From the NCBI RefSeq assembly GCF_008271805.1, contig NZ_VSRY01000140.1, positions 1 through 64,000 of the forward strand: DNA of 64,000 nucleotides, in the 5' to 3' direction. This document shows, piece by piece, positions 8,287 through 17,591 of the stretch. Under the pieces are notes generated by a model that was not told the origin of the DNA, did no database searches, and saw only the letters and a program-made list of their open reading frames with translations. This DNA is from Streptomyces sp. TRM49041 (lineage in GTDB: Bacteria > Actinomycetota > Actinomycetes > Streptomycetales > Streptomycetaceae). The position numbers and the translations under genes were made by a program. Position 1 is the stretch's first letter; every line of letters starts with the position of its first letter.

Positions 8287-9761
8287 CCGTGGGGCCCTGG
8301 TCGCTGCGGACCCGGCTCGTCGTCTCAGCCGTAGGGCTGATCGCCGTCGTCGCGGCCGTGATCGGCGCCGTCACCACCATCGCCCTGCACTCCTACCTCG
8401 TCGAGCAGAAGGACCAGCAGTTGCGGGAGGCCGTCCATCGCGGCGGGAAGGACCGGTCGGGCGGCCTCCGGTTCGTAGGCGCGCCCGGGCAGGGCATCGG
8501 TACGGTCGGCGGGCGCGCCGACGGGGACGCGGAACCGCTCCGTACGGCGGGCCGGCTCGACAGCCCGCGCCCCGGCGAGCCCCTGGGCTCCCTCGCCGAC
8601 GCCCAGCTCACCGCCCTGTCCGCCGCCCCCCGCGACGGCGCCGTCCACACGGTCACCCTGCCGGGCCTTGGCGACTACCGGGTGCTGGCCTCCGACGACG
8701 GGCGCCTCGTCCTGGGCTTCCCGCTCGGCGACGTACAGGACACGGTCGGCACGCTCGTCCTCGTCGAGGTGTGCGTCACCGCCGCCGGCCTCGTCGCCGC
8801 CGGAATCGCGGGCGGCACCCTGGTCGGGGTCGCCCTGCGGCCGCTGCGCCGGGTCGCCTCGACCGCCGGGCGCGTCGGTGAACTGCCGCTGCACAGCGGC
8901 GAGGTGGCCCTCCACGAGCGCGTCCCGGACGCCGAGGCCGACCCGCGTACCGAGGTGGGCCAGGTCGGGGCCGCACTCAACCGCATGCTCGACCACGTCC
9001 ACTCGGCGCTGCACGCCCGCCAGGAGAGCGAGACGCGCGTCCGCCAGTTCGTCGCCGACGCCAGCCACGAGCTGCGCACGCCCCTCGCGTCGATCCGCGG
9101 GTACGCCGAGCTCACCCGGCGCGGCCACGAGGAGACCGGGCCCGGTACGCGGCACGCCCTCACGCGCATCGAGGCCGAGGCCACCCGCATGACCGGGCTC
9201 GTCGAGGACCTGCTGCTGCTCGCCCGCCTCGACGCGGGCCGACCCCTCTCGTACGAGCCGACCGATCTCTCCGCGCTCGTCGTGGACGCCGTCAGCGACG
9301 CCCGCGCCGCCGGGCAGGAACACCTCTGGCGCCTCGACCTGCCCCCGGAGCCGGTCACCGTCCACGGCGACGCCGGCCGCCTCCAGCAGGTCCTCGTCAA
9401 CCTCCTCGGCAACGCCCGCACCCACACCCCGCCCGGCACCACAGTCACCGCCCGGGTACGGCACGGGAGCGGGGAGGGAGCGGTCATCGAGGTCCGGGAC
9501 GACGGGCCCGGAATCCCGGGTGACCTTCTGCCGTACGTCTTCCAGCGGTTCGCCCGCGGCGACACATCCAGGTCGCGGCAGTCCGGGTCCGGTTCCACCG
9601 GGCTCGGGCTCGCCATCGTCCAGGCTGTCGTCGCGGCGCACGGCGGGCGTGTGGACGTGTCCAGCGTGCCGGGGCGGACCGTGTTCGTGGTCCACCTGCC
9701 GGGCGGCGACTGCCCCGGCCGCGACTCACAGGTCGGCCACAGCCTCGCCACACAGCCCTGA
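8283..9761 (+). CDS. Sensor histidine kinase, partner of the upstream response regulator
   Basis: 492 residues from GTG 8283 overlapping the regulator stop. Transmembrane segments lie at about 10-37 and 155-185, enclosing an extracytoplasmic sensor region of roughly 115 residues. A HAMP linker follows (LRPLRRVAST), then the HisKA box DASHELRTPLASIRGYAEL near residue 260, and an ATPase domain with N box NLLGNARTH, G1 DDGPGIP and G2 GSTGLGLAIV. All catalytic residues are intact. The signal is unknown. The coupled regulator gene makes pairing certain. Confidence 0.94.
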   Translation: MTVGPWSLRTRLVVSAVGLIAVVAAVIGAVTTIALHSYLVEQKDQQLREAVHRGGKDRSGGLRFVGAPGQGIGTVGGRADGDAEPLRTAGRLDSPRPGEPLGSLADAQLTALSAAPRDGAVHTVTLPGLGDYRVLASDDGRLVLGFPLGDVQDTVGTLVLVEVCVTAAGLVAAGIAGGTLVGVALRPLRRVASTAGRVGELPLHSGEVALHERVPDAEADPRTEVGQVGAALNRMLDHVHSALHARQESETRVRQFVADASHELRTPLASIRGYAELTRRGHEETGPGTRHALTRIEAEATRMTGLVEDLLLLARLDAGRPLSYEPTDLSALVVDAVSDARAAGQEHLWRLDLPPEPVTVHGDAGRLQQVLVNLLGNARTHTPPGTTVTARVRHGSGEGAVIEVRDDGPGIPGDLLPYVFQRFARGDTSRSRQSGSGSTGLGLAIVQAVVAAHGGRVDVSSVPGRTVFVVHLPGGDCPGRDSQVGHSLATQP

Positions 9762-9787
9762 CAGCGCGGCCCGCGAGTGTCGGACGT

Positions 9788-11071
9788 ATGCCAACCGACA
9801 TGCCGACCAAGTGTCTTGTGGGGGTCCTGCCCGCCCGTGAGCATCTGCCCGTGGGCGGCGCCGACCGGCCCGTCCTCGACGTCGTGATCCCCGTCTACAA
9901 CGAGGAGAAGGACCTCGAGCCGTGCGTGCTGCGGCTCCACGAGCACCTCGCCCGCACCTTCCCGTACGGCTTCCGCATCACCGTCGCCGACAACGCCAGC
10001 ACCGACCTCACCCCGGACATCGCCGTGCGTCTCGCGCGCACCGTCCCCGAGGTGCGGTCGGTGCGCCTGGACCGGAAGGGCCGGGGGCGTGCCCTGCGTA
10101 CGGTGTGGTCGCGGTCCGACGCGCCCGTCCTCGCCTACATGGACGTCGACCTGTCGACCGACCTGAACGCCCTGCTGCCGCTCGTCGCGCCCCTCATCTC
10201 CGGGCACTCGGACCTGGCGATCGGGTCCCGGCTGGCCGGCGGCTCCCGCGTCGTACGGGGGCCGAAGCGGGAGCTGGTCTCCCGTACGTACAACCTCATC
10301 CTGCGCGGCTCCCTCGCCGCCCGCTTCAGCGACGCCCAGTGCGGCTTCAAGGCGATACGGCGTGAGGTCGCCGAGCGGCTGCTGCCGATGGTCGAGGACA
10401 CCGGCTGGTTCTTCGACACCGAGATGCTGGTCCTGGCCGAGCGGGCCGGGCTGCGCATCCACGAGGTGCCGGTCGACTGGGTCGACGACCCCGACTCGAC
10501 CGTCGACATCGTCAGGACAGCCACGGACGACCTGAAGGGGGTGTGGCGGGTCGGGCGGGCGCTCGCCAAGGGCACCCTGCCGCTCGACCGGCTGTCCCGG
10601 CCGTTCGGTGACGACCCGCGGGACCGGCTCATCAGCGGAGTACCGGGCGGGCTGGCCCGGCAGTTGGTCGGGTTCTGCGCGGTCGGCGCCCTGTCGACCC
10701 TCTTCTACCTCGCCCTGTACGCCCTGTTCCGGCTCGGTGTCGGTTCGCAGACCGCCAACGCGGCGGCTCTGCTGCTGTCCGCCGTCGCCAACACCGCCGC
10801 CAACCGGCGCCTCACCTTCGGCGTACGCGGCCGCGACCGCGCCGTACGCCACCAGGCCCAGGGGCTGGCGGTCTTCGGCGTCGGGCTCGCGCTCACCAGC
10901 GGCTCCCTCGCCGCGCTCGAAGCCGCCACCGGCAACCCGTCGCAGGCCGCCGAGATGGCGGTGCTCATCGCCGCCAACCTCGCCGCGACCGCCCTGCGGT
11001 TCCTGCTCTTCCGCGCCTGGGTCTTCCCCGCGCGGCGCGATCACTCGTATGTACAGGGAGAGACTCGATGA
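9788..11071 (+). CDS. Fused family-2 glycosyltransferase and GtrA-like membrane protein
   Basis: 427 residues. The first 270 are a dolichyl-phosphate-mannose-synthase-like GT2 domain: VVIPVYNEE, DNASTD, MDVDLSTDL (metal-binding DxD) and SDAQCGFKAI. Residues about 290-415 form a four-helix GtrA-like domain (VGFCAVGALSTLFYLALY). Such fusions make and flip a polyprenyl-phosphate sugar. The next gene, overlapping by ATGA, encodes a glycosyltransferase that uses such donors, so the two likely decorate a cell-envelope polymer. Two in-frame ATGs (9788, 9800) compete as starts and neither has a clear ribosome site. Confidence 0.9.
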   Translation: MPTDMPTKCLVGVLPAREHLPVGGADRPVLDVVIPVYNEEKDLEPCVLRLHEHLARTFPYGFRITVADNASTDLTPDIAVRLARTVPEVRSVRLDRKGRGRALRTVWSRSDAPVLAYMDVDLSTDLNALLPLVAPLISGHSDLAIGSRLAGGSRVVRGPKRELVSRTYNLILRGSLAARFSDAQCGFKAIRREVAERLLPMVEDTGWFFDTEMLVLAERAGLRIHEVPVDWVDDPDSTVDIVRTATDDLKGVWRVGRALAKGTLPLDRLSRPFGDDPRDRLISGVPGGLARQLVGFCAVGALSTLFYLALYALFRLGVGSQTANAAALLLSAVANTAANRRLTFGVRGRDRAVRHQAQGLAVFGVGLALTSGSLAALEAATGNPSQAAEMAVLIAANLAATALRFLLFRAWVFPARRDHSYVQGETR

Positions 11072-13380
11072 CACCCACGTCCGCGGCCACGCCCGGCGGC
11101 TCCGCCGACCCGGCCGGCGCTGCCGCCACCGCCCGTGACGTTTCACGTGAAACAGGTTCCACAGCCACAGCCACAGCCACAGCTACAGCCACCGCCACAG
11201 CCGCGCGGCTGTGGCGCGGGCGGGCCGAGGATCCCCGCTGGGTACGTCCGGCCCTTCTCGCGCTGCTCGCCGCCACCGGACTCCTCTACCTCTGGAACCT
11301 GGACGCGTCCGGCTACGCCAACTCCTTCTACTCCGCCGCCGCGCAGGCCGGAAGCGAGAGCTGGAAGGCGTTCTTCTTCGGCTCCTCCGACGCCGGGAAC
11401 TCCATCACCGTCGACAAGCCCCCGGCGGCCCTCTGGCCGATGGCCCTGTCCGTACGGCTCTTCGGGCTCGGATCGTGGCAGATCCTCGTCCCCGAGGTGC
11501 TGATGGGCGTCGCCACGGTCGCCGTCGTGTACGCGGCCGTACGCAGGCGGTTCAGTGCCGCCGCCGGGCTCGTCGCGGGCGCGGTGCTCGCGCTGACGCC
11601 GGTCGCGGCGCTGATGTTCCGGTTCAACAACCCGGACGCGCTGCTCGCCCTGCTCATGGCCGTCGCCGTGTACTTCGTGCTGCGCGCGCTGGAGGACGCC
11701 CGGACGAAGTGGCTGATGTGGGCCGGTGTCGCGATCGGGTTCGCGTTCCTGACGAAGACCCTCCAGGCGTTCCTGATCCTGCCGGCGCTGGCCGTGGTGT
11801 ACGCCGTGTGCGCGCCGACGGGCCTCGCGCGGCGGCTCGGGCAACTGGCCGCCGCCGGGATCGCGGTGGTGGCGTCCGCCGGCTGGTGGGTCGCGATCGT
11901 GGAGCTGTGGCCCGCTTCGTCGCGCCCGTACATCGGCGGTTCGCAGCGCAACAGCTTCCTGGAGCTGACCTTCGGCTACAACGGGCTCGGCCGTATCAAC
12001 GGCGACGAGGTCGGCAGTGTGGGCGGGGGCGGCCCGGGTGGTGCCGGTGGCGGTGGCCGCTGGGGTGAGACCGGCGTCGGGCGGATGTTCGGCGACGCCG
12101 TGGGCGGTCAGATCTCCTGGCTGCTGCCGGCCGCGCTGATCCTGCTGCTGGCCGGGCTGGTGATCACCTGGCGGGCGCCGCGTACGGACACGGCGCGGTC
12201 CGCGTTCCTGGTGTGGGGCGGTTCGCTGCTGACGACCCTGGCGGTCTTCAGTTTCATGGCCGGCATCTTCCACGAGTACTACACGGTGGCCCTCGCCCCG
12301 TACATCGCGGCGCTCGTCGGCATGGGCGTGACCGTGCTGTGGGAGGAGCGCGGGCGGTTCGCGGCCTCGGCGGCGCTGGCGGTGACGGCGGCCGGTACGG
12401 CGCTGTGGGCGTATGTCCTGCTGGGCCGCACGCCCGACTACCTGCCGTGGTTGCGGTGGGCGGTGCTCGTGGGCGGTCTGGTGGCGGCTGTCGGGCTGCT
12501 GCTGATCGGGCTGCTGCTGATCGGGCTGCCCGGGCTGATCGGGCCGCCCGGGCGGCGCGTACGGCTGGGGCGCCGGGTGGCGCTGGGTGTGGCGGTGCTC
12601 GGGCTCGCGTCGGCCCTGGCCGCGCCGACGGCGTACTCCCTGTCGACGGTCGGTACCGGCCACAGCGGCTCAATCGTCACGGCGGGCCCCTCGACGCGGG
12701 GCGGCCGCCCCGGCGGCGGTATGCCGGGCGGCGATGACGGCCGGTTCTTCCGCGCCGGTGGCATGCAGCCGCCCGGGCAGCAGGGCCAGGGCGGCCTGGG
12801 GCCGGGGCAGGACGGCCAGGGCGGCCAGGGCCGGGGCCAGACGCGCGACGGCCGAGGCGGGATGACGCCCCCGGCCACGGGCCGGGACGGCCAAGGGCCC
12901 CGGGACGGCCGGGGCGCTCAGGGCGACGAGGGCCGGGCGCAGTTCCCGCCTGGCACGGACGGCGACGGACAGGCGGGCCCGGGCGGCGAGCGCGGCGGCA
13001 TGGGCGGCCTCCTCAACGGCGCCACGGTCAGTGCCGAGGTCAAGGCGAAGCTGGGCGAGAACGCCGACGCGTACACCTGGGTCGCCGCGGCCATCGGCTC
13101 CCAGAACGCGGCGAGTTACCAGCTCGCGACCGAGAGGCCGGTCATGCCGATCGGCGGGTTCAACGGCACGGACCCGTCTCCGACGCTCGAGCGGTTCAGG
13201 CAGTACGTCGAGGAGGGAAAGATCCACTACTTCATCGCGGGCGGCCGTGGCGGCCGTGGCGGCCCCGGCGGCGGAAGGGGCGGCAGCGCCGAGATCGCCT
13301 CGTGGGTCGAGTCGTCCTTCCAGCAGATCACCGTCGACGGCACCACGCTCTACGACCTGACGGCGCCGAAGACGGACTGA
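11068..13380 (+). CDS. ArnT/PMT-family membrane glycosyltransferase (YkcB-like)
   Basis: 770 residues. After a short Ala/Thr repeat tail at the N-terminus there is a GT-C membrane domain of about ten helices (residues about 60-540), with YANSFYSAAAQAGSESWKAFFFGS and DKPPAALW, the acidic/DKPP signature of the ArnT-like family. A Gly/Gln/Arg-rich linker of about 100 residues follows, then an outer domain (YTWVAAAIGSQNAASYQLA, PVMPIGGFNG). It uses lipid-linked sugar made by the upstream GT2-GtrA fusion, to which it is coupled (ATGA). A perfect parS element lies inside the N-terminal codons. The tail-repeat DNA and Gly-rich linker are likely length-variable. Confidence 0.9.
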   Translation: MTPTSAATPGGSADPAGAAATARDVSRETGSTATATATATATATAARLWRGRAEDPRWVRPALLALLAATGLLYLWNLDASGYANSFYSAAAQAGSESWKAFFFGSSDAGNSITVDKPPAALWPMALSVRLFGLGSWQILVPEVLMGVATVAVVYAAVRRRFSAAAGLVAGAVLALTPVAALMFRFNNPDALLALLMAVAVYFVLRALEDARTKWLMWAGVAIGFAFLTKTLQAFLILPALAVVYAVCAPTGLARRLGQLAAAGIAVVASAGWWVAIVELWPASSRPYIGGSQRNSFLELTFGYNGLGRINGDEVGSVGGGGPGGAGGGGRWGETGVGRMFGDAVGGQISWLLPAALILLLAGLVITWRAPRTDTARSAFLVWGGSLLTTLAVFSFMAGIFHEYYTVALAPYIAALVGMGVTVLWEERGRFAASAALAVTAAGTALWAYVLLGRTPDYLPWLRWAVLVGGLVAAVGLLLIGLLLIGLPGLIGPPGRRVRLGRRVALGVAVLGLASALAAPTAYSLSTVGTGHSGSIVTAGPSTRGGRPGGGMPGGDDGRFFRAGGMQPPGQQGQGGLGPGQDGQGGQGRGQTRDGRGGMTPPATGRDGQGPRDGRGAQGDEGRAQFPPGTDGDGQAGPGGERGGMGGLLNGATVSAEVKAKLGENADAYTWVAAAIGSQNAASYQLATERPVMPIGGFNGTDPSPTLERFRQYVEEGKIHYFIAGGRGGRGGPGGGRGGSAEIASWVESSFQQITVDGTTLYDLTAPKTD
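11140..11153. promoter_or_regulatory. parS site (ParB binding)
   Basis: Exact palindrome GTTTCACGTGAAAC, the Streptomyces parS consensus, inside the 5' end of the ArnT-like gene where it encodes VSRET. A second exact copy is at 36263. parS sites cluster around oriC in Streptomyces, so the window is probably within a few hundred kb of the origin. Confidence 0.9.
11159..11204 (+). repeat. Hexanucleotide CCACAG tandem repeat in coding sequence
   Basis: About seven imperfect copies of ccacag, in frame, encoding alternating Thr-Ala just after the parS site at the N-terminus of the ArnT-like protein. Confidence 0.85.
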
Positions 13381-13410
13381 CCGAAAATCGCTATACGACG
13401 TAGAAGAAAG

Positions 13411-13453
13411 CCTTGTACGGTGTAAGGGAATCAATCCCTTACACCGTACAAGG
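13411..13453. promoter_or_regulatory. Large palindromic TetR-type operator in front of the DHA2 exporter
   Basis: Two perfect 19-bp arms (13411-13429 and 13435-13453) around a 5-base centre. Each arm contains CTTGTACGGTGTAAG, itself an imperfect dyad typical of TetR operators, so the element offers two sites in opposite orientation. It ends next to the ribosome site AGGAG of the exporter. The downstream TetR gene (15027) is the likely binder. The same hairpin could also terminate the upstream gene's transcript. Confidence 0.8.
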
Positions 13454-13461
13454 AGTGTGCC

Positions 13462-14997
13462 GTGACGGCGACGACCGCCGAGAACCCGGACCCCATGGCC
13501 GCCGCCCCCACCGGCGGTCACCCGCAGCGCTGGCTGATCCTCGGTGTCATCTGCCTCGCCCAGCTCACCGTGCTGCTCGACAACACCGTCCTGAACGTGG
13601 CCATCCCCTCCCTCACCAGGGAGCTTGACGCGTCCACCGCCGACATCCAGTGGATGATCAACGCGTACGCGCTCGTCCAGTCGGGCCTCCTGCTCACCGC
13701 CGGGAACGCCGCCGACCGCTATGGCCGCAAGCGGATGCTCCTCTCCGGCCTGGCGCTCTTCGGCCTCGGCTCGCTCGCGGCCGGTCTCGCTCAGAGCTCC
13801 GCGCAGCTGATCGCGGCCCGCGCGGGCATGGGCGTGGGCGGCGCGCTGCTGATGACCACGACCCTCGCGGTCGTCGTCCAGATCTTCGACGACACCGAGC
13901 GGGTCAAGGCCATAGCGATCTGGTCCACCGTCAGCTCGCTGGGATTCGCGACGGGGCCGCTGATCGGCGGGTTCGTGCTCGACCACTTCTGGTGGGGCGC
14001 GATCTTCCTGATCAACCTGCCGGTCGCCGCACTCGGCCTGGTCGCGGTGACCGCCCTCGTACCGGAGTCCCGGCACAAGCAGGGCGACCGCCCCGACCTG
14101 CTCGGCGCGCTGCTGTCGACGGTCGGCATGACGGCCATCGTGTACGCGATCATCAGCGGCCCGGACCATGGCTGGACGTCCGTCCAGGTACTGGCCTCGG
14201 CGTCGATCGGCGGCACCGTCCTCGCCGGCTTCGCGCTCTGGGAACTGCACACCCCGAACCCCATGCTGGACATGCACTTCTTCCGCAACCAGCGGTTCGT
14301 CGGCGCCGTCGCGGGCGCGATCCTGGTCGCGTTCGGCATGACCGGGTCGCTGTTCCTGCTCACCCAGCACCTGCAGTTCGTCCTCGGGTACGCCCCGCTG
14401 GCCGCCGGCCTGCGTACGGCCCCGCTCGCCCTCACCGTCGTCGTGCTCAATCTCAGCGGCGTCGGCCCCCGTCTCCTCCCGAAGCTGGGCACACCCCGCA
14501 CGATCGCCCTCGGCATGGCCCTGGTCTCCGCCGGCCTCGCCTCGATCGCGCTCCTCGGCGGCAGGCACGGCTACGGCGGGATGCTGCTCGGCCTGGTCGT
14601 CATGGGCGCGGGCGTCGCCCTGTCGATGCCCGCGATGGCCAACGCCATCATGAGCGCGATCCCGCCGGAGAAGGCGGGCGTGGGCGCCGGAATCAACGGC
14701 ACGCTGGCGGAGTTCGGCAACGGCCTGGGCGTCGCGGTGCTGGGTGCCGTACTGAACGCCCGCTTCACGGCCCTCGCGTCGGTGACGGCGGCGTCGCTCC
14801 CGGCGGCGCTGGCGGGAGCGGAGGGACCGGCGGACCGGGCCCGGATCGCGGACGCGTTCGCGGCCGGGCTGGAGACCAGCCAGCTGGTCGGCGCCGTCGC
14901 CGTCCTGGCGGGCGGCCTGCTGGCGGCGCTGCTGCTGCGGCGTGCGGAGCGCGGTATGGCCCCCGGGTGTGGCGGTGGCACGGCCTCCCGGGCATAG
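13462..14997 (+). CDS. DHA2-family MFS drug exporter (EmrB/QacA type)
   Basis: 511 residues from GTG 13462 with AGGAG seven bases upstream. Fourteen predicted membrane helices. Motif A NAADRYGRKRML follows helix 2, motif D1 LDNTVLNVAIPSL is in helix 1 and motif C GLGFATGPLIGGFV-like sequence is in helix 5, all typical of proton-driven 14-TM efflux pumps. The palindrome immediately upstream and the co-directional TetR gene 29 bp downstream indicate a self-contained, ligand-inducible export unit. The substrate cannot be inferred. Confidence 0.93.
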   Translation: MTATTAENPDPMAAAPTGGHPQRWLILGVICLAQLTVLLDNTVLNVAIPSLTRELDASTADIQWMINAYALVQSGLLLTAGNAADRYGRKRMLLSGLALFGLGSLAAGLAQSSAQLIAARAGMGVGGALLMTTTLAVVVQIFDDTERVKAIAIWSTVSSLGFATGPLIGGFVLDHFWWGAIFLINLPVAALGLVAVTALVPESRHKQGDRPDLLGALLSTVGMTAIVYAIISGPDHGWTSVQVLASASIGGTVLAGFALWELHTPNPMLDMHFFRNQRFVGAVAGAILVAFGMTGSLFLLTQHLQFVLGYAPLAAGLRTAPLALTVVVLNLSGVGPRLLPKLGTPRTIALGMALVSAGLASIALLGGRHGYGGMLLGLVVMGAGVALSMPAMANAIMSAIPPEKAGVGAGINGTLAEFGNGLGVAVLGAVLNARFTALASVTAASLPAALAGAEGPADRARIADAFAAGLETSQLVGAVAVLAGGLLAALLLRRAERGMAPGCGGGTASRA

Positions 14998-15026
14998 CAT
15001 CGGGATCAAGCACCGACGAGGAGGCC

Positions 15027-15803
15027 ATGGTGGCGGCAGCCGACCGCGACACGAAGCGTCCGGCGCGCATGAGCGTCTGGCTGGACGGCAAAGCGGCGTC
15101 CCGCACCCGCAAGGCGGGCGCCGACCAGCCGTCCGGCCTCGACCGGGACCGCATCACGGCGGCGACGGTCCGGCTCCTGGACGCCGAGGGCCTGGCGAAG
15201 TTCTCCATGCGGCGCCTGGCGGCCGAACTGAACGTCACGGCGATGTCGGTCTACTGGTACGTCGACTCCAAGGACGACCTGCTGGAGCTGGCGAGCGACG
15301 CGGTGGTCGGCGAGGTCCTGCTGCCCGACCCCGACTCGGGCACAGACTGGCGCGAGCAGCTCCGGGACCTCGCCGAGGGCTACCGCGGCCTGCTGGTACG
15401 CCACCCCTGGCTGTCGCCGCTGGTGGGCCGCTTCCTCAACATCGGCCCGCACTGGGCGGCGTTCGCCCTGTGCGTCCAGCAGATCGTCCGCAGCACCGGC
15501 CTGCCACCACACCGCCAGACCGGTGCCCTGGCCGCGGTCTTCCAGTTCGTGTACGGCTTCGGCACGATCGAGGGCCACTTCCTCCAGCGCTGCGCGGAGG
15601 CGGGCGTGAGCCAGGACGAGTACTTCCGCCATGCGATGGGCGCCGTCAGCGAACAGCCGGAACTGGCCCCGGTCCTGGAGTCCGGCGAGGAGATGGTGGC
15701 GGCCCGCGGCGGCGAGACGGTCGAGGACATGCGCGACCGTGACTTCGACTTCGCCCTGGACATCCTCGTCGCGGGCATCGAGGCCCTGACGCCGCGCGCT
15801 TGA
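15027..15803 (+). CDS. TetR-family regulator with TetR C-terminal domain
   Basis: 258 residues from ATG 15027 behind GAGGAGG. A 30-residue basic N-terminal extension precedes the helix-turn-helix (about 35-85: ITAATVRLLDAEGLAKFSMR, LNVTAMSVYWYVDSKDDL). The C-terminal part resembles the TetR_C ligand domain seen in tetracycline-type repressors. It lies immediately downstream of the exporter gene in the same direction and presumably represses it through the 13411-13453 palindrome. Binding by this protein is inference from position and operator architecture. Confidence 0.92.
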   Translation: MVAAADRDTKRPARMSVWLDGKAASRTRKAGADQPSGLDRDRITAATVRLLDAEGLAKFSMRRLAAELNVTAMSVYWYVDSKDDLLELASDAVVGEVLLPDPDSGTDWREQLRDLAEGYRGLLVRHPWLSPLVGRFLNIGPHWAAFALCVQQIVRSTGLPPHRQTGALAAVFQFVYGFGTIEGHFLQRCAEAGVSQDEYFRHAMGAVSEQPELAPVLESGEEMVAARGGETVEDMRDRDFDFALDILVAGIEALTPRA

Positions 15804-15888
15804 GACGTGACCCCCGCGCGGGGAGGCCCCCGCGAACGGAGCCCGGCGCGCGGGATGCGCCCCGTGGGATCGACCCGTGCCCGTGAGC

Positions 15889-15951
15889 GAGGGCCCCGGA
15901 GCCGGGCGCGGTGCCGTCCCCAGGTCACCGTGCCCCGCTGCCGGGGCCCTC
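15889..15951. terminator. Long-loop inverted repeat between convergent genes
   Basis: gagggccccgg at 15889-15899 pairs with ccggggccctc at 15941-15951 around a 41-base loop. It may act with the hairpin at 15957-15995 to separate the convergent tetR and MFS genes. Confidence 0.4.
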
Positions 15952-15956
15952 TCGTG

Positions 15957-15995
15957 CCGGGCGCGCCGCTCTCCGCTCCAGGGCGGCGCGCCCGG
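15957..15995. terminator. Bidirectional intrinsic terminator
   Basis: Perfect 13-bp arms (ccgggcgcgccgc / gcggcgcgcccgg) around a 13-base loop, between the 3' ends of the TetR gene and the second MFS gene, five bases from the latter's stop. Confidence 0.75.
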
Positions 15996-15999
15996 GGTA

Positions 16000-17583
16000 T
16001 CAGTCGGCCGTCGGGGCCGGGTGGTTGCTCTTCAGGGCGACCTCGCGGATGAGGAGGGTCACCACGAAGGCGATCAGGGCGAAGGGCGCCGAGTAGAGGA
16101 AGATGTCGCCGACGGCGTGCCCGTACGCGTTCTCCATGACCAGCCGGACCGGCGCCGGCAGCGCGTCCAGGTCCGGGATGCCACCCCCGCCCGTGCCGCC
16201 GTGGCCGAGGGCGGCGCCCTGCGGACCGAGCGCGGCGAGGCCCTCCTTCACGTAGTCCGTGACCTTGTCGGCCATGACCGCGCCCAGTACGGAGACGCCC
16301 ACGGCGCCGCCGAGAGAGCGGAAGAAGGTGACCACCGACGACGCGGCGCCCAGGTCCTCGGGGGCGACCTGGTTCTGGGTGCACAGGACCAGGTTCTGCA
16401 TCATCATGCCGAGGCCCAGACCGAGCACCGCCATGAAGAGCGCCACGTGCCAGTACTCCGTGTCGTACCGGATCGTGCCCAGCAGCCCGAGCCCCGCGGA
16501 CAGCAGGACGCCGCCGGACACCAGCCACGCCTTCCAGCGGCCCGTCCTGGTGATGACCAGACCGGAGACCGTCGAGGAGACGAACAGCCCCACGATCATC
16601 GGGATCGTCATCACGCCCGACATCGTCGGCGACTTGTCCCGCGCCAGCTGGAAGTACTGGCTGAAGAACACCGTGCCCGCGAACATCGCGACACCGACGA
16701 AGAGGGACGCCAGCGAGGCCAGCGTGATCGTGCGGTTGCGGAACAGGCGGAGCGGGATGACAGGGTCGCTCGCCCGCGACTCGACCCACACGAACGCGGC
16801 GCCGAGCAGCAGTGACCCGGCGACCATCACGTACGTCTGCCAGGAGAGCCAGTCGTACTTGTCGCCCGCGAAGGTGACCCAGATCAGCAGCAGCGACACG
16901 GCGGCGCTGATCAGGGCCGCGCCCGTCCAGTCGACCTTGACCTGACGGCGGACCACCGGCAGCCGCAGGGTCTTCTGGAGCACGACGAGGGCGAGGAGGG
17001 CGAAGGGCACCCCGACGTAGAAGCACCAGCGCCAGCCCAGCCACTCGGTGTCCGTGATCACGCCGCCCAGTAGCGGCCCGCCGACCGTCGCGACGGCGAA
17101 CGTCGCGCCGAGGTAGCCGGAGTACCGGCCGCGCTCACGCGGGGCGATCATCGCGGCCATCACGATCTGGGCGAGGGCCGAGAGGCCGCCGACGCCCACG
17201 CCCTGGACGACCCGGCAGGCGATCAGGATGCCGGAGCTCTGCGCCATGCCGGCGACGACCGAGCCGACGACGTAGATGACGAGGGCCAGCTGCACCAGCA
17301 GCTTCTTCGAGAACAGGTCCGCGAGCTTGCCCCAGAGGGGCGTGGTCGCGGTCATCGCCAGCAGGGACGCCGTCACCACCCAGGTGTAGGCGCTCTGGCC
17401 GCCGCCCAGGTCGGAGATGATCCGGGGGAGGGCGTTGGAGACGATCGTCGACGACAGGATGGCGACGAACATGCCGAGCAGCAGCCCGGACAGTGCCTCC
17501 ATGATCTGCCGGTGCGTCATCGGCCCGTCGGTGGCCTCGTCGGCGTGGCCGTCCCGCACATCGGGCTGTGTGGTCGTAGCCAT
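16000..17583 (-). CDS. DHA2-family MFS drug exporter (14 TM)
   Basis: 527 residues from ATG 17583, with AAGGAAG upstream. Fourteen predicted helices. Motif D1 is ILSSTIVSNALPRI, motif A is GKLADLFSKK and motif C reads AVATVGGPLLGGVI. A Gly-rich external loop near residue 455 (HGGTGGGG) precedes the last helices. It is the second gene of a two-gene operon behind a MarR regulator (8-bp gap), the usual layout for antibiotic-responsive efflux. It converges on the tetR-controlled exporter, so two drug-efflux units face each other here. Confidence 0.93.
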   Translation of the reverse strand: MATTTQPDVRDGHADEATDGPMTHRQIMEALSGLLLGMFVAILSSTIVSNALPRIISDLGGGQSAYTWVVTASLLAMTATTPLWGKLADLFSKKLLVQLALVIYVVGSVVAGMAQSSGILIACRVVQGVGVGGLSALAQIVMAAMIAPRERGRYSGYLGATFAVATVGGPLLGGVITDTEWLGWRWCFYVGVPFALLALVVLQKTLRLPVVRRQVKVDWTGAALISAAVSLLLIWVTFAGDKYDWLSWQTYVMVAGSLLLGAAFVWVESRASDPVIPLRLFRNRTITLASLASLFVGVAMFAGTVFFSQYFQLARDKSPTMSGVMTIPMIVGLFVSSTVSGLVITRTGRWKAWLVSGGVLLSAGLGLLGTIRYDTEYWHVALFMAVLGLGLGMMMQNLVLCTQNQVAPEDLGAASSVVTFFRSLGGAVGVSVLGAVMADKVTDYVKEGLAALGPQGAALGHGGTGGGGIPDLDALPAPVRLVMENAYGHAVGDIFLYSAPFALIAFVVTLLIREVALKSNHPAPTAD

Positions 17584-17591
17584 GAACTTCC

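Noticed and set aside
11159..11204. Short-unit tandem repeat considered as a CRISPR-like array
   Set aside because: 6-bp units without spacers inside a coding frame; no cas genes anywhere in the window.
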